Part shown: piece after piece, positions 1-11,900 of the stretch | How the letters are laid out: each line of letters opens with the position of its first letter | How positions within the stretch are numbered: position 1 is the first letter of the stretch | Origin: Phallusia mammillata | Lineage: Eukaryota > Chordata > Ascidiacea > Phlebobranchia > Ascidiidae | Length of the DNA: 64,000 bases | Direction of reading: 5' to 3' | NCBI GenBank assembly: GCA_003260075.1 | Contig: QLIY01000468.1 | Location: 59,143-123,142 of the forward strand | Program-made: the position numbers and the translations under genes | The notes under the pieces: generated by a model | The model's input: the letters and a program-made list of their open reading frames with translations, nothing else | The model's database searches: none | What the model was told of the DNA's origin: nothing

Positions 1-65
1 GCGTATAGCNTAGCACTAACCGTCAACATCTTAGTTAGTTTTTGTTAGTAGATTGTGTATAGCTT

Positions 66-97
66 GCGTAGATTGCGTAGATTGCGTAGATTGCGTA
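66..97. repeat. Short 9-bp tandem repeat at window edge
   Basis: About three and a half copies of a 9-bp unit (GTAGATTGC) lie next to the left edge, with degenerate copies further left and an N at position 10. It sits in what should be the PPP4C intron after exon 2. No coding signal is visible here. Confidence 0.6.
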
Positions 98-288
98 TTT
101 TAGAGTGGCCCGACATAGACCCCCCAAAAAAGATCAAAATATTGGCAAGTTAGCAACTATAAAAGACTTAACAGGAAGGCAATGAAGTATATCAATTTAC
201 AAGATGTATGTTAATTCCACAAAAGTGTAAAAACATTGGTATGAGGGCATAATATAATATGCAGAAAACATAAAGTGCATATTCATAC

Positions 289-860
289 CTTTAATGCTAA
301 TAACAATATAAAAGTTTCAACACTGTAAAAACCGCGATCAACAAAATCTCCTAGAAAGAGGTAATTGGTATCAGGCATATCTCCGCCAACTTTAAACAGC
401 TCTGTGAGGTCATAAAACTGGCCATGTATGTCTCCACAAACCTGCAGCAGAACAAAATTATTTAAAGATTGTCCACAAAAACATAAAAAAGTTTAAGATG
501 TCCTAGCCAAATTGCAGTGGCAACAGCTTATTTATTTGCAGTGGCATACTTTAAAAGTTATAGCAAATAATATTTTCATTTAATAACATGAACATTTGCC
601 AAAATGCATGACAGATGGGAGTATTATTATGTTACACATCTATTGATTTGAGGCAATTGTATTCGTTTGGAAAATATCATCGATAGCATTTTATTATTCA
701 AATTACTTACAATAACGGGCGAATCGACTCTTTGCACATTGCTTTCTTCGACAAGGATTTCACGGGCTTTTGCGCAAAGTGCCTTTACTTCACTTTCTTT
801 AATAATTTCGCATCGCTTTAGCTGTTCAATCTGTCGGTCCAAGTCGCTTGTGTCAGCCAT
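289..860 (-). CDS. PPP4C: Protein phosphatase 4 catalytic subunit, exons 1-2 (partial)
   Basis: This is the 5' part of the serine/threonine phosphatase PP4 catalytic subunit, a nuclear and cytoplasmic metallo-phosphatase of the PPP family. Exon 1 is 860-711 (50 codons, starting [18 protein letters not shown]). Exon 2 is 441-289 (51 codons). Exon 1 ends before GTAAGT at 710; exon 2 follows a CAG acceptor at 444-442 and ends before GTATGA at 288; both junctions are phase 0. Exon 2 carries the PPP metal-binding motif GDIHG and the second motif GDFVDRG. The N-terminal [10 protein letters not shown] and [20 protein letters not shown] stretches match PP4C rather than PP2A or PP6, as far as I remember these families. 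The next exon, which should carry GNHE, lies beyond the left edge. Intact as far as seen. Confidence 0.95.
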
Positions 861-1384
861 TTTTCGACCGGGTTAACAAATCGACGGTGGGGCAACGCTT
901 TCTGCCAGTTTTTAATGCGAATTGTTTGGTTTAAAATGAGAGTGAATCAAGTAAACGCGCTAGTAGCCGCCAAACACCAACTGGTTCCAGCAGTTCTTCT
1001 TGCAAAGGGAATTTCTCATTTACATAATACTACATCCAATGATTGGACAGTAAATATTCCAAGCCTTCGATGCAATGATCAAAGAGTATTTGCAATGATG
1101 TACCGATAAAATTAAATACAAAGCAATGTAACATAAAACGACGAACACAACAACCGATACTACACAAAAGCAAAACAGGTAGGGAACATTGCAAACGTTA
1201 CATTTGTGCAACTCCAAAGTCACGAAACAAAAAATATTATGCAATACAAGTGCAAAAAATGTTTAATCAAAAAATTATGGTTTGTTATATGATTGGATCA
1301 ACATTGGTTGATTTCAAACACACCAGACGAATTTGGACTAACATTATTCAGTCTTGTAATAAATTTACTTTGTCAGTCAAAACG
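861..1384. other. Intergenic, 3' flank of 7TM copy A
   Basis: Between PPP4C exon 1 and the end of copy A. The 940-1260 part recurs in pieces at 19640-19748 and 21008-21200, and more loosely at 14700-14850 beside copy C, so it belongs to the subfamily I duplication unit. No ORF here looks conserved. The PPP4C promoter must lie in roughly the first 100 bp, but no core promoter element was recognised. Confidence 0.5.
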
Positions 1385-2313
1385 TCACTCTTTGCGAAGA
1401 CCAGTAGTTGTTGTTATGGAATTCTCTACCACTTTGGTGTCTACCTTGTTTCTTCCACACAAGGGATTCAAACGCATACGAAAGTCGAGGAAAGTTAAAG
1501 TTAAGCACAAGACGTGAAAAATTAGAATGTATTGGTAGGCGAGAAGCACAAATACAGTGGAAGCCCACTCGCCAATTTGTTTTGAAAACGTATAAACTAC
1601 AATAAAGAAAATGATGTCGGAAACAAAAACAATCGTTGTGCTAACACTGATTCGAACAATTGTTTTACGTATTTGTTGATCACTGATTCGTAACATCAAA
1701 GGGGCAATGGAAATACCCACAATGTTAACCTGACTCAGTGTAAAGACGAAAGTAGAAATGCCCGCCGGAAGCAGTAACGATTGGCCAGTGAATTCGCATC
1801 CCCGGATCGTTGCAGCTTTTCCTCTAACCGTTGTCACAACAAGGAAAGTCATCTGGCTGACTGGCACTAAAGTCAAGGTTACATATCTGATTACATCGAT
1901 GGTGCGTTTTTAAACTTGCTGTTGAAAGTAATGGAATTGTTCAGGGTTCCTTGTCGAAGGCAAAGCACTGTAAACACTGTTATTTTAACAGCCACCAGAA
2001 ACATGTTTCGCAAGATGCTGGATCCAACACACCAGTGCCAGCTAACTTCAAAAGGAACGGTGTCCAATGCACAGAAAACGGAGTCAAAGAAAGAGAAACA
2101 AGCTACCATTGATATAAGGCGGTTGGTTAGTTTCAGAACATCCGTCCTTTCATTACCTCGCTGTTGATAAATCAAAGAACATGAACAAATATAGAGAGAT
2201 GCAAGTAGCAGAGGTGGAATCATGATTCTCTCGTAAAGACGAGAGCCAAACTCAACAGAAGTGGCGTTTGCTTCTTGTGTGGCGAATACAGGCGTTGTGA
2301 AATTTCCATTCAT
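1385..2313 (-). pseudogene. 7TM receptor-like copy A (subfamily I), one frameshift
   Basis: Reads from MNGNFTTPVF at 2313 through TM3 in one frame, then shifts frame near 1905-1912 and continues to a stop at 1385. Intact copies read AAG TTT GTT AAA CGC at this place; copy A has one base fewer (its plus strand reads gcgtttttaaacttgctg). The short tail ends in LRKE like copy C, so it is subfamily I. The remaining frame is otherwise well kept, so either the inactivation is recent or the missing base is a sequencing error. A candidate 3' splice acceptor (TTATTGCAG) ends at 2368, 55 bp before the ATG. Confidence 0.85.
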
Positions 2314-2574
2314 TGCAGGGCTACTTTGAGAGTCTCAGAAACAATAGCTCTGTTTAATTGTCTTGGTCTGCAATAAATAAACCGTGCTTATCATTAGTGG
2401 TCAAATGCTAAAATAATCTGGCACCGAATTACCCTGTAGAACTTTCGTCGGTAAGCTGTAACCAGTAAAATTATACGTAACGACTAAGCGGTCATGACGA
2501 GCACATTTATTTTACCTTCCAAAATGATGAAATTTGAGTTGTATCGCTAATGGTCGAATAGGCTACGTTGAAAA

Positions 2575-2612
2575 TTACATAACCATATCACGTTTCGAAT
2601 TCACATCTGTTT
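2575..2612 (-). promoter_or_regulatory. Conserved upstream box of copy A
   Basis: Copy of the cluster-wide upstream block (consensus GCATAACCGTATCGCGTTTC followed by GTTTTCACATCTGTTT). Here it lies about 260 bp before the ATG of copy A and is preceded by the secondary conserved string TCGCTAATGGTCGAA. Function is inferred only from conservation and constant position. Confidence 0.5.
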
Positions 2613-3019
2613 GTCCTGTTACAATCAATGCCTAACACTTAATCAGAAACGAACTTTTATATTCATGTTTTTCTAGCTACGTCCTAAACTATCAGCATGA
2701 CATATGGCACGTTAATTCCATAGACTTTGTTGAACCTAAAAATCTCAGTCAAACAGGAACGAAAATTTCTTTTGAAGTGGCCGAAGTATATGTTTATTGC
2801 GATAAATATCCATCAATCACACAAACGGGACAAAAGCGTAAAACAGCAATAGTGAAATAAAAAACGACAATTTGAAAATGTTTACGGATTGTTTTTTCGT
2901 TGTTGAAAATTGTGCAAAGCCAAAAGTATTTGCCAGCGAGCGCAAAAGCATTCTATCTCGGCAAAGCTGGTACTGACAACAATGCCCTTCAAATTTGTTT
3001 ACTGTAAACAACAATTAAT

Positions 3020-5860
3020 GCAGAATCGCCTTCGGTTTTTACGTTCAGGCTTTTTACTGTCTGAAACATCTTTCAGTGTCAAAAAATTGCTTCGAAGCAA
3101 CATCCGCTGATTGAATTACAGAACCTTTTACGTTTTTGCCTTGCGATGTTTTTGCGACATTGTTAGTGATCCTGTTTGCGCATTTGAAAGGACTTTATCT
3201 TCAAGAGAAACAGTTAGTTTGGATCCTTTAGCTCAGTGGTTCCCAAACTTTTTAATATTTTTTTCTAAACGGTCCCCTTGTCATTATTTCGAGGGCTCGC
3301 GGTCCGTAACCTAAATGTGTATTTCATAAAAACAAAAGTTGATTGCAGGATTTTAGCCAGTTGTGCAAAATTGCGCATAATAATCATCCAAAGACAGCAT
3401 GTGACATCACAAACAGGACAAAAACATTACAATTGTGCGCGAACAATTGCATTTATTATAGTTGTCATTTAATAAAGGCCATTGTTTAGCAATGGAGACA
3501 GTCGATTCTCAATTCTACTTTGATTTAAACTTATTTAGTGGCACAAACTGACGCCAAATAAGATTATAGAATTACTTCAACCGCTTCGCGGTCCCCCCAA
3601 AATTGCCTCACGGACCCCTAAAGGACCGCGGACCCCAGTTTGGGAACCGCTGCTTTAGCTAGAGGTTTGGAATCTACAACTGGCAGCTGTGCAATGGGCC
3701 AACTCGATTGATTCTCGTTTCCAATCTTTGACGTTAATGTATCTTTTTCCTTTGTCAGTTGCTTGAGAGAATTTTTAGCTTCTACTTCTATCGCAGCATC
3801 AATGGGCAGATGACTGATTGTAGTATTTTGTCTCCTGGACTGATGGGCGATTTCTAGTCTCGATCTTTCGCGACTATTTAATCTGTTTTTTCATCATGAG
3901 GTCGTGGCATGACTGCCCAAATTTGGACATATGTTAGTTATCAACCTGAACTTGATTCTTTAGAAGTTTGACCCCGAATGACCCAGAGGTTCACCCACAG
4001 GCCCCCGAAACGTAAATGTGTCTAACGCTCGTTTGGTCAGGAAAGACACTGTAGGCAGAAGTACCAAGAGAGTAACTCACTGGTTTACGATAGCGGGAGG
4101 GCTCAGCTTGACGTCGGACAGACGTTTTACGAGACGTCGTTTCAGTGATTAGAAATCAGCTGTTTTGCACAACAATGCTATGTCGTTTATTAAGTTATCA
4201 CTCACATTTTTAGTTTTGTGAAGGTTTTACACCTATGACGTGATTTAAACCTAATAACCGTGCTTCGGTCTAAAAATTTGTCCTTAAGAATCTAAAAATC
4301 ACCACAACATTTGTTTACTGTAAATCTGCACAAACGCGCGTATGGGGACCCATTTGTTTTTGTTTACAAAAACAATCATATGTGTAGATCAAATGATGTG
4401 TATAGTAAATTGGTAAATATCGTATAGAATATATGAAATGGAAGTATAACAGAAAGCCACTCTTCTAGTTTTTTTGGAAAACTTGACAACAGGGCAAATA
4501 CAGGTGGAAATCATAGCAAAAGGCGCCAAATCTATATCTTGATCACAGCGTACCGCTGTTCCTCTATGAGTTTGTCCATTTCTAGACAAGTGTGGTTTGC
4601 CCCACGTCACTAAGGTTGCCCCTTTTAATACATGCGGATCAGTAATCGTTGATTGGTTGTGCACGGGGCATTCTGGAACACATTGTATTTCTGTTTTTAA
4701 ACTGGTGGATGTTTTGGTCGTAACAGCGTATGGCTTCTAGGGATCAGGCCATCTTAGAACCCTTCGATACGGTTCACTTGGTAAGGGTATAGCAGTAACT
4801 TAAACAACTTCACTTTGTTGAAGTTTAAGCCCTTGTGGCTTTAGTGGCGTGGTTTGTGTAGTCGAATCCCTTGCAAAAACGTCTGTAAGGTAGTTATTCA
4901 ACTGCTTTGCAGTGCAACGCAGTAAGTAATTGACCTGCGTCAATCCAGTGTCAGTGGAAAGAACTGAATACATATTTTGCACCCATTCCGGTTTTACTGA
5001 GGAAGAGGTTCGAGCTGTCAAAATATTTTTCCAAACTGCTGATATATCTTTCTCGCAAAGACCGGATTCGATGTAAGCTGAAAGCGGGCGAATTGGACGA
5101 CCTGTTTGGAACAGCACTACATCTCGCGGGTGCAACTGTATATATCTGCTGTCAACCGTATGTTTTAGGAACCAGCTTCCTTGATTATGACTCGCAATGA
5201 TGCAACCTGTTGACAAACCATTTTTTACCGAGTTGAATTATTATAATAGTTAACTATGTTTAAAAGTATAGGGCTCTGCTGTTTATCTTTGAGAATATTA
5301 TTCTAATTGTGTACCTTTTATGTTGTTGTTTTTTCGGGAGATGATAAAGGTTTATGCCCTACTACGTTCTTGGAATTTTCCAAATTGGTTGCTACGTGAC
5401 AAATTGAAACATTAAATTTTGGCATAGCACGAATTAAGTCTTATGTATTGCTTTGTACAAAAACATACCTATCGTGGAGTTCAGCAAAACAGGTATGTTG
5501 AAAATTCGATTTAGATCTGATCCACGATGCTATTTGTGGAAATACATTGGTTAGTTGGCTATTTTTCTACAAGCAGTACTGGTATGATTAAAAAAACTTT
5601 GAAAACAATAAGATGGGAGCAGGACTGTATCGTTTTTGTGCATTCAGTCAGCCAAATAGTAAGTTATCATTACCTGCATCGATAAGGACCTAACTCTCAG
5701 GTCAGGACACCTGTAAAAAAGCAAAGTTGTAAAATAAAGCATACATTAACCAAGCACACACTTTTTTTCCCTCTCTTACCTCTCTTTCTCAAACCCGACA
5801 GCTGATAGAAGAATGAAAATTCCCTCCTCGTTGCCACATTTTTTTCCAATACGGATATAA
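3020..5860 (-). pseudogene. F2-a: unrecognised multi-exon gene of the repeat unit, decayed
   Basis: I do not recognise this protein family. Exon 1 (around 5860-5780) starts MANLYPYWKK and ends at a GTAAGA donor. Exon 2 (about 5709-5674) follows a TTTTTTACAG acceptor. A further exon (about 5532-5490) reads DLNRIFNIPVLLNSTI and ends phase 1 before GTATGT. The largest exon begins at 5206 after CAACAG and reads GCIIASHNQGSWFLK through RPIRPLSAYIESG and KPEWVQNMYSVL. Splice phases agree between exons (G|GT TGC). Lesions: exon 1 has seven As where other copies have eight (frameshift), and a CAA codon has become TAA at 4800-4802. Later exons continue left and are interrupted by a hAT MITE. The protein is polar, soluble-looking, with no TM segment seen. 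Confidence 0.6.
3234..3652. mobile_element. hAT-type MITE with exact 8-bp TSD
   Basis: Terminal inverted repeats start CAGTGGTTCCCAAACT and end AGTTTGGGAACCGCTG. The 8-bp target duplication CTTTAGCT is perfect (3226-3233 and 3653-3660). The 419-bp element has no transposase ORF, so it is non-autonomous. It sits inside the 3' part of F2-a. Related sequence recurs in reverse orientation at about 22655-22919. Confidence 0.95.
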
Positions 5861-5894
5861 ATTCGCCATTTTGCCAGAGCATATAAATGCACAA

Positions 5895-6286
5895 ATGGTT
5901 TTTATTTCGATTTTAACGAAAAATGCCCAAATAGTTGTAAGTTACCATGAAACCGATTATTAGGTAAAGGTAGTGTGACATCATATTGCCGCATTTGTGA
6001 CAAGTTTTGGCTGACAAATGTTTGCAAGCATCAGCTTATTGTGTGTTAAGTTACTGGCTTTAGTTTTGCTTTTGTGGAAGATAAGAAATCAAACTTGTTT
6101 CTTGTGTATATGCTGCGTTGTCTCTTACAGCACCACTGTTTTCCCGAACAAATTGAGTCAAAATTTAGAATATGTCTAAATTTCTTTGGATTTGGATAGT
6201 TTGTATCTCATACAGCATAAACATTTAAGCGATGTAATCGATTGCTGTTTTAAACGCCACGACATTAATCTTTTTTATTCTTTTTT
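5895..6286. other. Unit spacer between F2-a and 7TM copy B
   Basis: Contains the block running from the F2 start outward (GTTTTGGCTGACAAATGTTT) that is repeated at 13.1, 16.9, 22.4, 25.1 and 27.0 kb, followed by a remnant of the putative plus-strand exon (EDKKSNLFLVYML) near 6070-6110. Then comes the 3' flank of copy B. No complete gene seen. Confidence 0.5.
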
Positions 6287-7180
6287 TCACAAAATGCATT
6301 TAATGCAACCTTTTTGTATCGCAAATTGACAACACAGGCGCATGTGATAGTCGCGGAACGTGAAAATTAACCACAACACGTGAAAAACCTGAATCCAATG
6401 GTAAATGAGGGGAAAAAACTCAAGAGAAGCCCATTGGCCAAATTGTTCTAAAAGCATCAACACAACATAAAGAAAAAGAAAATCAGAAATGAAAACTGCT
6501 GCTGTGCTCACACTGATTCAGACAACGGCTTTGCGCACATGTTGATCACTGATTCGCAATGTCAAGGGGGCAATGGAAATGCCGACGACGCTAACCTGAC
6601 TCAGTGTAAAGATTAAAATAGAAATGCCCGCGGGAACCAACAACGATTGGCCAGTGAATTCGTATCCCCGGATGGTCGCAGCTTTTCCTCTAACCGTTGT
6701 GACAGCAAGGAAAGTCACCTGGCTGACTGGCACTAAAGTCAAGGTTGCATATCTGATTACAGCGATGGTGCGTTTAATAAACTTGCTGTTGAAAGTAACG
6801 GAATTGTTCAGGGTTCCTTGTCGAAGCCTAAGCACTGTGAACACTGATATTCTAGCCGCAACCATAAATATGTTTTGCAGGATGATGGATCCTACACACC
6901 ATTTCCAATTACTCTTAAAAGAGAAAGTTCCCAACGCAAAGATAATGCAGCCCGGGATAGAGAACACAGCTGCCATGGATACAAGACGGTTGGTTAGTTT
7001 CAGAACATCCGTCCTTTCATTACCTCGTTGTTGATAAATCAAAGAACATGAACAAATATAGAGAGATGCAAGTAGCAGAGGTGGAATCATGATTCTCTCG
7101 TAAAGACGAGAGCCAAACTCATCAGAAGTGACGTTTGCTTCTTCTATGGTGAGGACATATGTAGTGAAGTTGCCGTTCAT
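6287..7180 (-). pseudogene. 7TM receptor-like copy B (subfamily II), nonsense and tail deletion
   Basis: ATG at 7180 (MNGNFTTYVL). The frame runs through TM1 to TM5, then the conserved Arg codon before ISVSTA in TM6 is TGA (around 6512-6517), and the same frame continues with TM6 and TM7. After FRDYHMRL the normal tail is missing. The sequence jumps straight into what is 3'-flanking DNA in other subfamily II copies (TTGACAACACAGGCG), giving an unrelated stop at 6287. A deletion has therefore fused coding and 3' flanking DNA. A candidate splice acceptor (TATTTATTGCAG) ends at 7232, 52 bp before the ATG. Confidence 0.85.
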
Positions 7181-8393
7181 TGTAAGGTGACTTTCAGCGT
7201 TTTCAGAACACTTGTTTAAACAGTCTTTAATCTGCAATAAATATACCGTGCTTATTGTTAGTGCTAATATAATCTGCAACATGTTTGCATATAAATAATA
7301 ATCAATTGACAGGTACTGACTTAGAGTTGTAAGTCGGGCTGGGTTCGGGCTAAGGCTTTTTTTCAAAAAAATCGGCTTGATTTGGGCCTGATTTTATACT
7401 CTGCTTTAGCATTTTCTGAATAAATTTAAATAGCTAAGTGCTGGACCTGACTTATTGACAAACAGCCTTAAAGTGACTTGTTCAATAGTCAATTGTTATT
7501 TGTGTTTTTTGACTTCGTCTTCCGACAGACTTTTATGCATAGACCTGTCAATCAAACTTTCGGACCTGAACGAGTTTCTTAATAACGATTCAGGTTTCGG
7601 ACTTGTACTTTCGGGACGGGACGGGCCGGGCTCTAATTTCCGACCTGTTTACAACTCTGCACTGACTAATACAAATGTTCAAAACCAGGAACCGCCCTAT
7701 TATAACAAACAGAGTCATAAAGTAATGTCAAAATCCTACCACTGCTTTGCACTAATTAGTTTCATCAACAGTAAGTCATTAATTTTTGCCTGCACTTTAA
7801 CTTGTTTTTAATTCACAAAATGTATCAGCGCGTTTGGTGAAACTACTGCTATCATAATGAGAATACTGGTTTATACCTTTGAAAATGTTGAAATTTGAGT
7901 TGTGTCGCTAATGGCCGAATTTGTTGTATATGGCATAACCGTATCCAATTTCGTTTTCACATCTGTTTAGCTCTGTTTTTATCGATGACTGAACCAGAAA
8001 TGAACTTTTATAATTATTTTTTATATCCATGTCCCGAAGTTACAACATGGCATGCATGGCATTTTTTTGAACTTATTTTATTAACCTTAAAAGACAACTA
8101 CTCTGAACCTAAAATATCAATTACCTTACGTAAGTGCAACGGTTAACTCCTAAAAGATAATGATTCCACAACACTGTTGCCAATTTATCTCTTTTTGACA
8201 CTTTAGGGTTTAGGCTATATTTGGCAAGTTGTCGAGTTATTTAGCATTACAAATGACAGCTAGCAACAAGAGTCACACGTTTTGTGAATTGGATGCGAAT
8301 AAACACTGCGCGTATTTTAGATCTCAGTCAAATGTTAACGAGAATTTATACATAAAAGCCTATGCATTTTTTTTATTATGATACAAATACATA
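7181..8393. other. Upstream region of copy B
   Basis: Holds the 5' flank of copy B including the conserved upstream box at 7932-7968. The segment between about 7300 and 7690 (rich in CGGGxTCGG-like strings) has no counterpart in the other units and looks like an insertion, which would explain why the box is about 750 bp from this ATG instead of 260-530 bp. No gene seen. Confidence 0.5.
7932..7968 (-). promoter_or_regulatory. Conserved upstream box of copy B
   Basis: Same block as upstream of the other 7TM copies, here with GTATCCAATTTCG in place of GTATCGCGTTTCG. Preceded by TGTGTCGCTAATGGCCGAA. Confidence 0.5.
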
Positions 8394-8401
8394 CTCTACA
8401 C

Positions 8402-8839
8402 CAGGGGTCCGCAAATACTTTTTGACGGGACCCAAAAAAATTTGCTCTAAATTCTCGCGACCCAAGCATTTTGTTAGCATGTGAGTTTGTGGAAAATACT
8501 AAACGACTAAATCTGAAGACTAGTATTATGCTATTGTCAGTTGATATTTTCACGTAAAACAGTAGGTAAACGAACGTGTTTATTATAGCAAATGAGAACC
8601 GCATGCTTTTGCACAGGTGCGCTTAACTTATTATTGCATTGTTACATAGACTGTGTGTAACAGTTACGTAGTCAAATGTAACAATGTAAAAATTATTTAA
8701 AAGGCGGGAAAAAGCCGAAGTTCATTAAAACTACAGATGCGATGCTTATATTCATGGGAAATTTAAAATATTTCGCGACCCAGACTGGAAGGTCTTGCGA
8801 CCCAACTTTGGGTCGCGACCCACTATTTGCGGACCCCTG
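8402..8839. mobile_element. hAT-type MITE (family CAGGGGTCCGCAAATA)
   Basis: Termini CAGGGGTCCGCAAATA and TATTTGCGGACCCCTG are perfectly inverted. The 8-bp target duplications are CTCTACAC (8394-8401) and CTCTAAAC (8840-8847), 7 of 8 matching. Internal subterminal GCGACCC repeats. No transposase frame. A sister copy lies at 21219-21698. Confidence 0.92.
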
Positions 8840-8949
8840 CTCTAAACAATGTTGCAAACAGAAAAAAAGGCACAACAACAACAAAACTTTTCTTGTTTGG
8901 AAATTGTAATGTTTAACGAAAATATAGTTGACACGGGTCAGAGCATTCT

Positions 8950-11900
8950 AATTCGTCAAGGCAGCTTCTGATGAACTATATAGTGTCCGTTGAAACCGTT
9001 TATGATACACAAAAATTAATCCTAAATCGCTTTCATTTTTTACGATTAGGCATTTTACTGTCTGAAACATCTTTCTTGCGGGGCAACGTCCATTGATTGA
9101 ATCATAGACTTTCTCGTCTTTGTTCTTCGATTCTTTTTTGACATTTTTTGTGGGTTTCTCGTCCGGTTGCTCATAAGCAAAGGCTTTATCTCGAAGAGTA
9201 TATCTAACAGGGGCGGCTCGTGCGAGGGGGCTGCGGAGCTGCAGCACCCCCAGTATTTTTACTTGACATTCCTATTCCAAGTTGTTATACAAAACAATCT
9301 TTACATATAGTTTTTATGTTTGATCAGTGTATACTAAGAATAACTTTTATGGCATTAATCGGCATTTTATTAAAATAAAATTAATAAAAATTTTGTATTA
9401 TTTAAAAATTAAAAATAAAATAATAATAATAATAATAAGTTATCTATGGCGGAGCTGCAGCTCCAGTTTCGTGACGTTTCATGACGTTTTCAGTTGTGCG
9501 CATGCGCACTTGGAAAAGCTACATGCCGGGCGAAATAGGCGAGAGGGGGCTGTGGCTCGCGCAGCCCCTCCCGTGACGTAGCGCTAGTTGTGTTGTCTGC
9601 TTCGCGTCAGTGAGCTCCAAAGCCAAACCCGTGTACTGTGTTTTTAAGTTCGACAGTGAGTGCAGTTAAATAATTATTTTGCTATCATTAAATTTATTGT
9701 TTGACTGTTAGTCGTGACTTTTTAAGATGACTGTAAGTGGGTTTCAGTTTTTACAGTTATCATTGAATTAAATAAGTGTATCTAACACCTTGAAAAAGAA
9801 AAAAGGTCATCTAACACCTTTAAAAGTCACAATTAAGCTTTATAATAAATAACTGAATTAAAAAGATTTATGAAAGTATGGGACAAAACATCTGCTACTC
9901 CAATGTCATGCAGGAATAAGCAACAACAAGAAATACTCAGTTTTAGTTCCTAATGCTACCAAAGAAAAATTAAATTTGTGACTGTGAAGTTAAATGCCTC
10001 ACTGAAATTCAGGCAATATCAAATGCAGAACAAACAACTGCAAGCAACAGGAATTTTGAAATGAAGACAAAAAAAGAGTGAAGACAATTTAAAGTGTGGA
10101 TTTCTTAACACACCATGTGGACAGTATTTGCAACCAAGTGCAATCATGTGTATTGATATAATGGACATGTACTGTTTGTCTAAACAGTAGCTGCTAAATT
10201 GCTTCACAGGAAGTGTTTCTTAAGAATGAACATTCTACAGACAAGATAGTAGTGACACCAAGCACATCCTATTGTTGACAAAGAAAAGCTAGTTACTCAA
10301 ATGAAAATGTTTCTGTAGATCTGATGTTCATGATTACTTTGAAATTAATTAATCTAGAGATGATGTTTTGACAAGTTAAATTACTAGGATGAAAAATCCT
10401 TTTTGCTGTTTCCATGATTCCTTCAAAGGCAAAACAGTTCTTTTTAACACTGAAAAAGATGCCAATTTTTCTGAGGAACACCAATATTTCCAAAAGACTT
10501 GCACTTGCAGTGCTAGTACTAAATAGAAAAACAGTTTCTTAGTTATCATTTGGGATTAAGGAAGAAGCTATCAATTATCATGCCCAAACTATAACTTCAT
10601 GATTCATTTTGGTTGGAAAAAGGAAGCACAAGATTTAATAATATGGTTTAAATTTAAGTGAGAGTGTTGTAAATTTTAAAGCTTGAAGGCGTTTTGCACT
10701 TAAAAAAGGAATTATAAGCTATTTGCCAGCAAGCAGCAATTATAGCAGTTAAGAAACTAAAATACAATTAATAGTCTGTACACAAAAATTCAAGAAAGAT
10801 GTTTAAATGAACAAGTTCTGAAACCAATGTAATGTGGTTGTTAAATTTGTTAGTTATGATACCAATAAAAAGCTGTATGGCTAGTTTTTTTGTGTGACAA
10901 TAATCTGTGAAGTGTCATAGAATATGTTGAAAACGCTGACTGTGACTAAATTTACTTAAATGAAACATGACAATTTTTGTTGTCGAACTGAAATACTTCG
11001 ACCTTTTTCGACTCATTTATATCTATTTTTTCTATTACTTTTTTTTCTATATTCCTGTTGTGTTTTACCGTATTTACAACCGCTTCGTTTCGAAGCTGTG
11101 CCACGTGTGTTTTTGTTTTTCACATTATTACTGCATGTTATTGTGTTTGGCCCGTCGCTGTGCAAGTAAACAAAATACACAAGTGATGCCGTCTGCTGTT
11201 TACACTCGTGTACATTATTGCGTAACAAAAATTACGTCACAATGGAGTTGCTAATACAGATTTGTATTACTTGTTTTTCTGCACAAAACAATAGCTAGAA
11301 AACTAGAAATGTAGCTTTTCAATATATTGCCAACTTATATGATATATATGTTCAGTAAAGGCTAAAATTTGTGTGGGCAGCACCCCCACAAATTTTAGGC
11401 ACGAGCCGCCACTGATATCTAATGTTCGGAATCCATAAACGTCTGTTGTACAACGGACCAACTCGATTGATACTCGTTTTGCACCACTGTTGGCAGTTCT
11501 TTTTTTCTGTTGTCGATTGTTTTAAAGCATTTTTCGTTTCCAGTTTCTCCGTAATATTAACATAGGATATTTGACTGATTGCCATATTTTGTTTTGTCGG
11601 TTGATCGCCGATTTCTATTCTTAATCAATCTCGACTATTTAATCTATCTTTCCATCTATGAGGCCAGGGCATGACTGTCCGACTTGTAGGATGAGTTGCT
11701 GCAAAACCAAAAAACCCTGTAGTTTTTAATTTTTGTGCCAGTAGCTTTCGTCTAGGTGGTTTTGTGTCGTCATCTTCAACCTCATTATATGCAAACGTTA
11801 AGACCGAACGTGGACCATATTAAAATCTGATCATGTTTGATTTCTTTGTAAGGTCGACAACAGGGCGTATATCCTACAAAACACAGCAGAATTTAAACAT

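Noticed and set aside
1916-2167. Plus-strand frames antisense to the 7TM genes (also at 6624-7034, 15359-15664, 29442-29822)
   Set aside because: They recur in each copy only because the antisense of a conserved gene is conserved; the sense frame has the TM pattern and codon-level conservation.
3226-3245. TTTAGCTCAGTGGTTCCC looks like the A box of a tRNA gene
   Set aside because: It is the junction of the 8-bp target duplication CTTTAGCT with a hAT terminus CAGTGGTTCCC; no B box, cloverleaf or anticodon arm follows.
7181-7366. 62-codon N-terminal extension of copy B
   Set aside because: The extension is the 5' flank read by chance; the acceptor TATTTATTGCAG at 7232 and paralogue starts support the ATG at 7180.
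9960-10500. hAT transposase on the minus strand inside the 2.2-kb element
   Set aside because: Two short frames occupy a plausible position, but I could not recognise a zinc finger, a catalytic motif or the C-terminal dimerisation region, so it is not called.
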